Shown piece by piece: positions 53,256 to 63,881 of a stretch of 64,000 bases of DNA; within the stretch, counting starts at the first letter, position 1, and each line of letters starts with the position of its first letter. The stretch comes from Liopterus haemorrhoidalis (taxonomy: Eukaryota > Arthropoda > Insecta > Coleoptera > Dytiscidae). Under the pieces are notes generated by a model. It was given only the letters and a program-made list of their open reading frames with translations, had not been told where the DNA came from and ran no database searches. The stretch covers positions 49,284,250 to 49,348,249 of the forward strand of contig OZ020613.1 of the NCBI GenBank assembly GCA_963971575.1, given 5' to 3'. The translations under genes and the position numbers were made by a program.

Positions 53256-53780
53256 GTTTTTAAATACCATACATTGTATATAAATAAAGCTCAGAAAATA
53301 TGATTAAGATATTCCAAATGTCCTATTGAATTAACAAAAAACAGGAATTAGAAAAATTATAAACAGAAATGTTTGCACGTACGAATTGATATGCACGTTT
53401 TCAAGTCAGAAACAGTTTTTGGAATGTCTGTCTGACCCTAGTGGTATGTATGGACGTGGCGGGTTGTAGGAATAACAAAATCTAAAAATTTCTGGAACAG
53501 GGTACCCGACACAATTACTGGATTTTTATTCGCTACCCATTAATTACTCACGACCCGATAATAACCCGCTATGCGCTAGTTACTTCTTACGTATCAGTTA
53601 TCCTTGAATATTTATTCAAATAATAAATACATTGTACTTTTTTCTACAGCAGTGGGAATGGTATAACGTTTCGGAAATATCTAATTCTGGTCATATTATA
53701 TATTGTTACATAAATTTTATATTGCGCGCTCTAAAAATCAAGGCCAACGCAATGTCAGTAATATAGTTGATCCTCAAAGT

Positions 53781-55207
53781 ATTAAATAACACAACAGATA
53801 CCCAGTAATATTTTCTATAAATATTCAGTTGGTTGATTGTAGCAATAAAGATTACCAGAGACTTGCACATAAACAATGCCTCTAATATTATCTAATCTTT
53901 AGTTATCACTTTTATTCAGATAGTACAGAATAACAGAAAATAAACTAAATCATATAAATGTACTTATTTTTTTTACAGAGACCACATACCTACTCAGTTT
54001 CACATATTTAGTTGCAAAAAAAAAAAAAACGTTGTTTCAAGTAATTTTCCTACAAAAATATTTCAAGTATAAAACACAAAATACTCAATACCATGTCCTT
54101 AATACTGTATTTGAAATACAAAGCGTGTTTGAAATAGTATTTCACAAAAACTTTATTTGAAATATTCACAATTCGGGTATGTTAATGTCTGAAATGTAAT
54201 TCAAGCATTTATTGGGTGTAATAAGCAAAAATTGATGTGAAGTTTGAAGTTTTGTATGTATGATCAAAAAACCCTTATACCGTCATTTTGTCGTCTGTCT
54301 GTTAGGTAAAAATTGTAGCCAAACTGCTAAACCTAGAGAGTTGAAATTTGGCACGCTTATACAACTCTTTGACCCGCACATAGGAAAAATACTAAAACAT
54401 CCCCCTAAAAATATAAACAAATATGAGCTCATCGAAAAAATAAAATATTTTTTTAAAAGTCTGAGTAGGGTATTAGATGAAAGTCCTTAGTACGTGGATT
54501 AACGATCAAAATTTTATTTTTGCAAAAGAAATTATTTTGACGCTATTTTTGCCAAAATTGTGCAAAAAAATTTTTGTCCCACACCCTGTAGCCCAGATGG
54601 TTTAAATTAAAAATCTGGAAAAATTCTAAGTAATGTACATTGGTGTGAACCGGAATAGTACAACAGGAACTTTTGATCAGATTATGTTTTCGAAAACTAA
54701 CGCATTTTTGTGTTTTTAACTAAAATACGTTAAATATTTAATTCGCTATGTAACACAGTAGATAAGTAAGGGCTGATAGCGTAGTCGATTTCGTAGTTGG
54801 TTAGTAATTTGCAAACTAGAGTCCGAATCCTGTCAATTTTAATTTTTCTATTTTCTTTTTTATTTTTATTTTGTTTAAATTATTTTGTCAAAATTCTAGT
54901 TATATTTTGGAAAATGTTGCATTTAATTTTTAAAAGGGTAAATTTAATAACCAGTGGGAAGTGTTGAAATTATAATTTAATCCTGTTTGAATGTATACGA
55001 AATCAGAGGGCGGGGCTTATGATTTTAACCACCCATGGAAGTGGTAATGGCGCAATTTTCAAAATATAACCTAACTTAACCTAACCTAACCTAACCTTGC
55101 TATATAAAAAAAATACTGCACATATTTAGAAACTTAAATAATGGTATTAGGCATGTCGAAAAAATATTTTGACATAAAATTTGTTTTGGCATCCCAAATA
55201 ATCATCA
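53781..55207 (+). repeat. 1.42-kb duplication, second copy
   Basis: Matches 51839-53255 almost throughout and includes R1 copy 4 (from 54247). Between the copies, 53256-53780 is single-copy and contains a short match to the 176-bp satellite at 53275-53320. Confidence 0.9.
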
Positions 55208-55389
55208 TTCAGTTACTAATACCTGCAAAATCCTGAAATGTGTGAAAATTCACATTTCACATAAATTTTTTGAATTTTTACTATTAAATTACTTCCGAGT
55301 AAAATTTAAATATAATTTTGATAAAATTATGAAGTAATTATTATCTTGACTTCTATGAACTTTTACATCGCTCTCTTGTTAACCAAAAT

Positions 55390-56527
55390 ATAACACTAAA
55401 TTAATTAATTTTGTTTAAAAAACTATCTATTGTATATAAGTAAAGCCCAGAAAATATGATTAAGATATTAAATATGTCGTAAGTTATTTAGTTTATGAAA
55501 TATATAAGAAAGTTTACATAAGTGTGAACATTTGTACAGACCATGGCGCAGTTGTTAATCAAAATATGACTCTAAATTAATTTATTTTGTTTAAAAAACT
55601 ATCTATTGTATATAAGTAAAGCCCAGAAAATATGATTAAGATATTAAATATGTCGTAAGTTATTTAGTTTATGAAATATATAAGAAAGTTTACATAAGTG
55701 TGAACATTTGTACAGACCATGGCGCAGTTGTTAATCAAAATATGACTCTAAATTAATTTATTTTGTTTAAAAAACTATCTATTGTATATAAGTAAAGCCC
55801 AGAAAATATGATTAAGATATTAAATATGTCGTAAGTTATTTAGTTTATGAAATATATAAGAAAGTTTACATAAGTGTGAACATTTGTACAGACCATGGCG
55901 CAGTTGTTAATCAAAATATGACTCTAAATTAATTTATTTTGTTTAAAAAACTATCTATTGTATATAAGTAAAGCCCAGAAAATATGATTAAGATATTAAA
56001 TATGTCGTAAGTTATTTAGTTTATGAAATATATAAGAAAGTTTACATAAGTGTGAACATTTGTACAGACCATGGCGCAGTTGTTAATCAAAATATGACTC
56101 TAAATTAATTTATTTTGTTTAAAAAACTATCTATTGTATATAAGTAAAGCCCAGAAAATATGATTAAGATATTAAATATGTCGTAAGTTATTTAGTTTAT
56201 GAAATATATAAGAAAGTTTACATAAGTGTGAACATTTGTACAGACCATGGCGCAGTTGTTAATCAAAATATGACTCTAAATTAATTTATTTTGTTTAAAA
56301 AACTATCTATTGTATATAAGTAAAGCCCAGAAAATATTATTAAGATATTAAATATGTCGTAAGTTATTTAGTTTATGAAATATATAAGAAAGTTTACATA
56401 AGTGTGAACATTTGTACAGACCATGGCGCAGTTGTTAATCAAAATATGACTCTAAATTAATTTATTTTGTTTAAAAAACTATCTATTGTATATAAGTAAA
56501 GCCCAGAAAATATGATTAAGATATTAA
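55390..56527. repeat. 176-bp satellite, about 6.5 units
   Basis: Units start at 55390, 55566, 55742, 55918, 56094, 56270 and 56446 (partial), each 176 bp. They are nearly identical from the second unit on; one difference (AAAATATTATTAAG versus AAAATATGATTAAG) is at about 56336. A unit runs from ATGACTCTAAATTAATTTAT to GGCGCAGTTGTTAATCAAAA. No open frame spans units. Confidence 0.95.
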
Positions 56528-57030
56528 ATATTTATATTTTGTATTTGAACGTCCGTCCAAGGTCAAACAACTTTTGTTATCTAATTTTAAATTCCAAAGT
56601 TCATGAGCGTTCTTTGTTATTTTTATTTCAAAACGATATAAAGGTACAATTATACAAAATGTATGTTTTTCTTACTTCTAATCGTGTAAAGAAAAACCTG
56701 CGCCCGGGGAAAAATGCAGAATTCCCCCCCCCCCCCCCGGTCTCCGTACAACAAAAGTTACAACAAAAGTTATTTATGTATATTGCTGACTAAAAAAATT
56801 CGCTGGAAATATAATCAATTAAAAATAAACAATAAAAATGTTGACACGATGCTTAAAGAAAAATATGATTTTAACACTGAGTACGATTTCGAGTAAAAAA
56901 TATGTTATAACTTTATCTTCAGAGCGGCAAAATCATGGATGATTTTTCCAAATCTAATGATTGAATTACTTCAAATTTAATTGAAAGTAAACTTAAATTG
57001 GTAAGCCTGTCCTGAGCCTAGCCTGTCCTA
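56528..57030. other. No gene recognised; C15 homopolymer at 56724-56738
   Basis: AT-rich sequence with a run of 15 C. The short frame across it is a compositional artefact. Confidence 0.45.
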
Positions 57031-57600
57031 GGGTTTTGTAGGTATGACCAAAAAACCCTTATACCGTCATTTTGTCGTCTGTCTGTTCGGTAAAAATTGT
57101 GGCCAAATGGCTTAACCTTGAGAGTTCAAATTTGGCATACTTATACAACTCTTTGATTCGAACATAGGAAAAGTACTAAAACATCTCAAAAACGTATCAC
57201 CCTAAAAATATAAACAAATATGTGCTAAACGAAAAAAAAATTTTTTTTTTTAATTCTGTGTAGGGTATCAAATGAAAGCCCTTAGTACATGGATTAACGA
57301 TCTAATGTTTATTTTTGCAAAATAAATTATTTTGATGCGATTTTTGCCAAAATTATGCAACAAAATTTTTTGTCCCACACCCTGAAGCCCAGATGGTTTA
57401 AACTAAAAATCTAAGTAATGTACATTGGTGTGAATCGGAATAGTAGAACAGGAATTTTTGATCAGATTATCTTTAAGGAAAATAACGCAATTTTTGGGTT
57501 TTTTTCTAGTTATATTTTGACAAATGTTGCATTTAATTTTTAAGAGCGTAAATTTAATATCCAGTTGAAATTACATTTTCTTCTATCTTGTCATGTATAC
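57031..57600 (+). repeat. R1 dispersed repeat, copy 5 (partial, most diverged)
   Basis: Starts TAGGGTTTTGTAGGTATGAC and follows R1 to the GATCAGATTATCTTT region, but lacks the tRNA-like segment. Confidence 0.7.
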
Positions 57601-58677
57601 GAAACCAGAGGGTCGGAGCCATATTTAAAACAACCAATGGAAGTATTTAACATATACAAGGTTGATATAAAAATGAAAATTTATATTTTAGTTCTAAAGA
57701 AAAATAGAAAATCTTAGAATATGTACTTTTAAGCGTTTGTTTTGGCGCCTCTAAGAGCGAACGCCCTGGGCCTGTGCCCCTCGCAACCCAGCCTTTTGTC
57801 AATGATGGCAGACAGAAAAAAAAATGTGTAGTAGTAAGTAAGCATATGTTGAAAAGTACAAACCGGCATGTTTACATTTGCATCCAAGGTCAAACACTAT
57901 TATTTATACTTATACATTCCCAAATTCATGGGCGTTCATTACTAATTTTAATTTCAAAATGTTATAAAGTTATAATGACGCAAAACGTATTTTTTTTCTT
58001 ACTTCTAATAACTACGAAATGGCGAAAACGTACTTCACATTTCTGCAATACACTAGTAACTTTTATAATAATTAATTATTATTAAATCAAATTCAATTAT
58101 TCTAATTTTCATTTTGAAATTTATATACAAATGTCTGGGCCAGCGACAGGGGGACTACGGTTACAGCTGTACCGGACCCCAGACCTAAGGGGCTGGTCTT
58201 ATGACCTAATGATCTGACAACCATAAAGAAAACAATTTACTCAGGATTCGAAATGTACCGCCAAACCGGAACTGTGTTCCAGTTTGTGAAATTTTGGAAA
58301 ATATTTTTCAGATCCGTAATTTTCGTATATAGTTGTTTTATTGCTGAGTTGCACAATAATTATGAAAAGGCTAAAATATTGGCAGCGCTAAAGGGGTTTC
58401 AGGAGGGCCCGGGCCCCTCTAAAAATTGTTCTGCCTCCCGCCCTCCCCCAGATATGCCTGGAGAGAATAAAAAAATATATATAAAACTAAGTGCCGGTAT
58501 CATTTTGGGAATATTTCGAATTGTGAAAGAGCGGGTCAAAAAGCCGCTTACGGCTTGCTTCACCTTTTCAAAATTTCTAACAATCATATTTTCATTAATG
58601 TTGCCCCCCACAAATATTTCTCGCCGCCACTGGGCTGAAACGTTCCGGTTCATGAAATAATAACCATTATAGATATC
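57601..58677. other. Degenerate transposon debris, no gene recognised
   Basis: It contains several GGGCCC/GGGCCTG motifs of hAT-MITE type (about 57750-57780, 58130-58190, 58405-58445) without pairable ends. Open frames here are short and show no domain. Confidence 0.4.
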
Positions 58678-58881
58678 AGAGCCGGACTAAGGTATTTCTG
58701 CGCCCGAGGCAAAGTACCAGTCTTGCGCCGCTGTCCTTTACTAAATAAAAAAGGAAGATTGATCGTAGAGATGACCAAAAAAAGGAGGCGTGATTTTTGC
58801 GCCTCAACTCTTTCTTGCGCCTTTACCAACTCTGCGCCCATAGCGAGTGCCTCGCTCGCCACATTCTAGATCCGGTTCGGG
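58678..58881. mobile_element. hAT-type MITE, 204 bp
   Basis: AGAGCCGGACTA on the left and (inverted) CCCGAACCGGATCTA on the right, flanked by TAGATATC (58670-58677) and TAGATATA (58882-58889). TTGCGCC repeats lie inside. Confidence 0.55.
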
Positions 58882-60556
58882 TAGATATAGCAGAAACTTT
58901 ATTTGTTAGTTTAAGATAACAAGGGCTGATAGACATTTTTATTTTTATTATTTAGGTATTTATTTTTTCTGGGTGCCGGTTACTTGAGAATTTCGGTTAT
59001 ATGAGTATCGGATAAAAGAGATTTTACTGTAATATCGTCAGGCGCGTAACTAAAAAAAATCTCATGGAGGAGGACATTTTAACGAACACCGCCCGTGTGC
59101 GTAGGACGCCCTAACATATGCACGCGGCGGCCCTTCATATGAGAAAATTTCCATAGGTGAAATTTTATGTGATAGTAGTAAGCAAATGTTGATCTCTCTA
59201 TAACAACAAATATTTTTTAAGTATAAAACCGTCTTCTTTTATTATGTAGGTATTCTGTTCGTTTCCATTTCAAGTTTATAATATTTTATAATTAAATGAA
59301 AAAAATCTCAAACGCTGTGTAACGTAGGTGTCACGACTATTTATTCATATTTTCTCCAATTTTCTTAGGTAAATGGGTGTAAAGACGGTTAGCGAACCCC
59401 CCACTCCCGAAAAAACATCTTAAGTATTATTATAGATTGTACACATGTGGAAAAAGCCGGAAAAAATAAAGATATACATTTTATGAATTAGTTAGTTAAA
59501 ATAACTGATTCATCAGCGAAAGCTTTTTGCTTCAAAGAAGGCTATTGCGCCTATCACAGCCCGTTTAGAGGGCCCGTGTTGGACATCTTTAACATTTTTG
59601 TTTAATTGCACTTCCTCATCCAACCAATTTCTCTTTTAATTAGGGGCGGGGGCAGACAGCGTGTATGCCGCGGGCCCAGATATACGTAAATACGGCCCTG
59701 ATCTAGCCTAAAATAAAAAACAGAAAATAAAAGAACACATGTAGGTACGGACAGAAATATATTAGATAAAAAATCTGTTTCAAAGGGGAAACAGATATGT
59801 GGGCGATGATAGAAAGCTATAAAGGGGCCCCACAATCATCTTATATCACAGATAAATATAAATAAACACATTAAAAGATAAGTGCATTTTATAAGAGAAG
59901 CGGTTTATTGAACAATAATTTTTCAGAAATTTTGTAAATGCGTGACCCCCCCCCTCCCGAAAAAATCTCCTCTCCAAATCTCTTTGGTGGAATTATATCA
60001 TAATTTATCTTAAACCACTTAAAATTGTTATTAACTATTTTAATTAAGTGGTAAATTAATTAATTTTTAGATAATTTTAACACAGTTTAATTTACCATTT
60101 TAGAAAATCAAATAAATTTCAACATGTTCCGTAAACAGAACAAATTGTTTACGCGTGATGGTTATACTTCCATTTAAACACAATTTTGTTTATATGCAGG
60201 ATCTATACATATCGTGCCCTCTCTTAGCCAGTAGAATGAAAACTATCGCTACTTAAAAGATTTGGTTCGAAACTTGGGGGAAAAGGTTCGAAACTTGGGG
60301 GAAAAGGCTCGAAAGTGCATCCAAATATTCAACTGCATTTTGTCAGAAAATGAACAAAATTATTCATCCAAATTGTAAACCCTCGTATTAACAGGAGCCC
60401 TCTGAACAATTTTTATTTGAAGCATTTTTAAAAATAATTATTTGTTATGGAGATATCAGGCCATAAAAAATCGTTTTTCACAACCAGGTTGGGAAATGCG
60501 GAAGGGTGTTGAAGTTCCGTGACTTTTGACGTAAATGGCTCTGGAGTTCCGGGAAG

Positions 60557-60560
<4 letters not shown>
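58882..60560. other. Transposon debris, no gene recognised
   Basis: hAT-like ends CAGGCGCGTAACTAAAA at 59039 and (inverted) CAGGGCCGTATTTACG at 59700 do not share a target duplication. A GGTTCGAAACTTGGGGGAAAA motif is tandemly repeated at about 60265-60310. Confidence 0.4.

Positions 60561-60601
<41 letters not shown>
60561..60601. repeat. (AT)n microsatellite
   Basis: About 20 uninterrupted AT units immediately left of the PLE inverted repeat. Confidence 0.95.
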
Positions 60602-60603
<2 letters not shown>

Positions 60604-60647
60604 GAAATTATTTGGGAAAAAGAAGTAAAGCGAAGGATAATGCAATT

Positions 60648-60703
60648 ATTTTATAATTGATCCAATATTTCGTTTATTCTTCATAAACTTTATCAAGGAT
60701 TTC
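60648..60703 (-). ncRNA. Hammerhead-like motif, inverted copy
   Basis: Reverse complement of the motif at 63181-63232, in the left arm of the inverted repeat. Confidence 0.3.
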
Positions 60704-61161
60704 TATAACAAAATGAACCGGTCATAAAAGCAAACACAAACTGTACATTTTCTTACCGAAATAGTTAAGCACGTCGCCAAGATGTAATATAAGTAAGTGA
60801 AGTTAGACCCATGGTGTCCAAAACAGTAAAAGAGTTGTTAAGAAACACTTGAATACATCAAAAATTGAAGAAAACAAGTTAAGATGTTAAGGCAGATTTG
60901 ACGCCATATTAGTTACTGAGTCACATGACCCGATACGCAAGGCATTGTGGTAATGCCAGTAACAAGAAGAAAACTTCCTACTTCTAACCCCGGGAAAATA
61001 TGAAATGTTTGACATCCCATGGATGTAAACAAGTAAAACTCCTACGAGGAGAAAAGTATAAAGTGTAAAAAGTACATTTAGAAAATAATTGAAAGGAAGG
61101 TGTAAAACAAGGATGGAGATAACCCACTAAATGTAAAAAATGGAAGAACCGCACCAAAAAT

Positions 61162-61620
61162 TCACCTGACATTTTTAAATGTTAACAAAAACGAGTAAAT
61201 GTCATGTAAGCTTTCCGTATCGGTTCTGGCATTCAATACATTATGGAAGTGGTTAATGTAACACATTTCATAAAAAAATCTTTTTGAATCGTTGGGAAAT
61301 CTATCCAATACCTTAGGATTATCAAAATCCACAACATGATTAGTGGAAGCTACATGCGTAGCTAAGGTACATTTTTGAGGATTAACCCGGCAATCTGATT
61401 TATGTTGTGTGATCCTATTTCTAAGTTTTTGGATTGAACTTCCCACATATACCTGTTCACAAGAACAGTTTAACATGTAAATAGTGTTTTTAGTCGATAA
61501 GTGGTCAATCTTCTGTTTCAATTTTGTATTAATAACTGAAAGTTTCTTTAAGGGTTTATCGGCTATTACTAGGTTATCCAATCTAAGTACTCTTTTAATA
61601 CTGTTAGACATATGACCCAT
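61162..61620 (-). pseudogene. PLE GIY-YIG endonuclease, inverted partial copy
   Basis: Encodes on the minus strand the same 152 residues as the C-terminal part of the plus-strand frame (MGHMSNSIKRVLRL to the stop), with no difference seen. It has no reverse transcriptase and is part of the inverted repeat. Confidence 0.88.
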
Positions 61621-61635
61621 GTAGGTTTGTTTACG

Positions 61636-62720
61636 ATAATAAATTTTTCTTGCAAAACAAAGGGCTACCTATGGGTTCAGCCTTGAGTCCAATCTTATCA
61701 CAATTCGTTATGGATACTCTACTTAAAAAGGTGACTGAAAAACTTGATTTTGAAATCCCTTTCATTAAAAAATATGTAGATGATCTACTTTTAGCAGTCC
61801 CGGAAGATAAGGTAGATGTTACATTAAACATATTTAACCAATACCACCCTTCTTTACAGTTCACTGTAGAAAAAGAAGATGTTCTTAAAAAAGGGGTTCC
61901 GTTTTTAGACACCTATGCATTTAGAGATCCTCAAAACGTACTTAGGTTCGATTGGTACACTAAAAAAACTTTTTCTGGCCGTTATCTTAATTTTCACTCT
62001 TTTCATCCTTTAAAATACAAAATTGCGTTGGTAAAAACCATGAAATATAGGGTTATTAAAATTTCGGACGAATCTCTAATACATAAAAACTTACTTAAAC
62101 TTGCCAAAATTTTCATAGAAAACTCTTACCCTAAACATTTAATCTACAAACTTTTATTCAATATAAATACAGATGAACCCAGTTCACGTAATAGGAATCC
62201 TGAATTACATGGGTCCAGTACCTCTTCTATCGAACCTATTAAGTATAGGGCATTAACCTACATGGGTCATATGTCTAACAGTATTAAAAGAGTACTTAGA
62301 TTGGATAACCTAGTAATAGCCGATAAACCCTTAAAGAAACTTTCAGTTATTAATACAAAATTGAAACAGAAGATTGACCACTTATCGACTAAAAACACTA
62401 TTTACATGTTAAACTGTTCTTGTGAACAGGTATATGTGGGAAGTTCAATCCAAAAACTTAGAAATAGGATCACACAACATAAATCAGATTGCCGGGTTAA
62501 TCCTCAAAAATGTACCTTAGCTACGCATGTAGCTTCCACTAATCATGTTGTGGATTTTGATAATCCTAAGGTATTGGATAGATTTCCCAACGATTCAAAA
62601 AGATTTTTTTATGAAATGTGTTACATTAACCACTTCCATAATGTATTGAATGCCAGAACCGATACGGAAAGCTTACATGACATTTACTCGTTTTTGTTAA
62701 CATTTAAAAATGTCAGGTGA
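61636..62720 (+). pseudogene. PLE reverse transcriptase plus GIY-YIG endonuclease, 5'-truncated
   Basis: About 360 residues in one open frame. Reverse transcriptase: GLPMGSALSPILSQFVMD, catalytic KKYVDDLLLAVPED, and the thumb with RFDWYTKKTFSGRYLNFHS. Then, after a linker, a GIY-YIG endonuclease of the PLE type: NTIYMLNCSCEQVYVGSS, LRNRITQHKSDCR, and THVASTNHVVDFDNPKVL. The frame stops at 62718-62720. The N-terminal half of a PLE protein (usually 700-900 aa) is missing and there is no initiating ATG upstream, so it is not functional alone. Confidence 0.88.
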
Positions 62721-63180
62721 ATTTTTGGTGCGGTTCTTCCATTTTTTACATTTAGTGGGTTATCTCCATCCTTGTTTTACACCTTCCTTTCAATTATTTT
62801 CTAAATGTACTTTTTACACTTTATACTTTTCTCCTCGTAGGAGTTTTACTTGTTTACATCCATGGGATGTCAAACATTTCATATTTTCCCGGGGTTAGAA
62901 GTAGGAAGTTTTCTTCTTGTTACTGGCATTACCACAATGCCTTGCGTATCGGGTCATGTGACTCAGTAACTAATATGGCGTCAAATCTGCCTTAACATCT
63001 TAACTTGTTTTCTTCAATTTTTGATGTATTCAAGTGTTTCTTAACAACTCTTTTACTGTTTTGGACACCATGGGTCTAACTTCACTTACTTATATTACAT
63101 CTTGGCGACGTGCTTAACTATTTCGGTAAGAAAATGTACAGTTTGTGTTTGCTTTTATGACCGGTTCATTTTGTTATAGA

Positions 63181-63232
63181 AATCCTTGATAAAGTTTATG
63201 AAGAATAAACGAAATATTGGATCAATTATGAA
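63181..63232 (+). ncRNA. Hammerhead-ribozyme-like motif in PLE 3' region
   Basis: CTTGATAAA, then a perfect 6-bp stem GTTTAT/ATAAAC around GAAGA, then CGAAA, then ATTG/CAAT as a possible third stem. The hammerhead core CUGAUGA...GAAA appears as UUGAUAA...GAAA. PLE terminal regions are known to carry hammerhead motifs. Activity is unproven. Confidence 0.35.
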
Positions 63233-63320
63233 ATAATTGCATTATCCTTCGCTTTACTTCTTTTTCCCAAATAATTTCCTAAGATAGTGCCTCAACAGAA
63301 GATCAAAAAATTCTCCGTGC

Positions 63321-63341
63321 TATATATATATATATATATAA
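63321..63341. repeat. (AT)n microsatellite
   Basis: About ten AT units at the boundary between the two PLE fragments. Confidence 0.9.
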
Positions 63342-63354
63342 ACAGGAACATTCA

Positions 63355-63562
63355 GGATTATGTTTACATTTTTTGGAAACTGGACATGACACTAATTTTT
63401 ATACAACCGCACGCATTCTTGCGGAAGAATGCAACACTTACAAACGTGAATTTATTGAAAATTGTTTTATCTCTATTACCGACCAGAATTTAAACGTTCA
63501 GACTAATATTAACAAAACACATCGGACGTATTCAAAAGTTATGACTTGCCTCAACGACCGTT
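63355..63562 (+). pseudogene. PLE C-terminal fragment (second PLE family)
   Basis: The frame reads ETGHDTNFYTTARILAEECN followed by TYKREFIENCFISITDQNLN and ends LNDR. This is the end of a GIY-YIG-bearing PLE protein and differs from the 61636-62720 family. Its 3' UTR runs to an A-run at 63864-63880. Confidence 0.7.
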
Positions 63563-63772
63563 AACATACTCCATTTTATTTTTGACAAGGTTTTTGCCGC
63601 GTATTTTGACTCATATTAGATTTTTTATTTATTTATTATTTATATTTATTAATTTTTTACCACAATCAGGTACGTTTTTGTTTTTTATAATTTTATTTTT
63701 ATTTTATCATCATTTGACCAATTTATATCTTCAAAATTATATTTTTCTACTTGTATTTTTTTTTTTTTTGTA

Positions 63773-63824
63773 GCTTTGATAATGCTCGAATTGAGCGAAA
63801 CTAGTCGCTGTAACTAGAATAAAG
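63773..63824 (+). ncRNA. Hammerhead-ribozyme-like motif, second PLE
   Basis: CTTTGATAATGCTC, loop GAATT, GAGCGAAAC, then CTAG...CTAG and AAAG. Possible stems are CTTT/AAAG (I), GCTC/GAGC (II) and CTAG/CTAG (III), with core UUGAUAA...GAAA. An inverted copy is at about 45808-45858. Activity is unproven. Confidence 0.35.
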
Positions 63825-63881
63825 ATTATACACAAATGACATTATATTTATTTGGTGGAAATCAAAAAAAAAAAAAAAAAA

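Larger units (their letters stand above)
60602..63282 (+). mobile_element. Penelope-like element with 1-kb inverted repeat
   Basis: 60602-61626 is, as far as I can read, the near-perfect reverse complement of 62258-63282. The right arm is the 3' end of a plus-strand PLE frame and its 3' UTR; the left arm is a 5'-truncated inverted copy placed before the frame. PLEs are known for such terminal repeats, which may be inverted. The left arm ends within the coding region, so the two arms enclose the reverse-transcriptase part (61627-62257). Confidence 0.88.
45758..63880 (+). mobile_element. Split Penelope-like element bounding an 18-kb nested insertion
   Basis: An inverted copy of a PLE 3' end lies at 45758-45870; its reverse complement matches 63770-63865 closely (GATAATGCTCGAATTGAGCG and on through ATTATATTTATTTGGTGGAA). 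Plus-strand PLE reverse-transcriptase remnants follow at 46085-46601, and the C-terminal end of such a protein with the 3' UTR lies at 63355-63880. Outside, CCATAACTGGTACCTAAAAT (45724-45743) resembles CCTACAACTCCTAAAATAAA (63882-63901), a possible long target duplication. The simplest reading is one PLE with an inverted terminal segment, later split by more than 16 kb of other elements. The endonuclease part that should join the two coding pieces is missing, so this is inference. Confidence 0.5.

Noticed and set aside
59039..59700. A single hAT element bounded by CAGGCGCGTAAC and CAGGGCCGTATT ends
   Set aside because: The flanking 8-mers (AATATCGT and ATCTAGCC) do not match and the ends differ inside, so they probably come from two elements.
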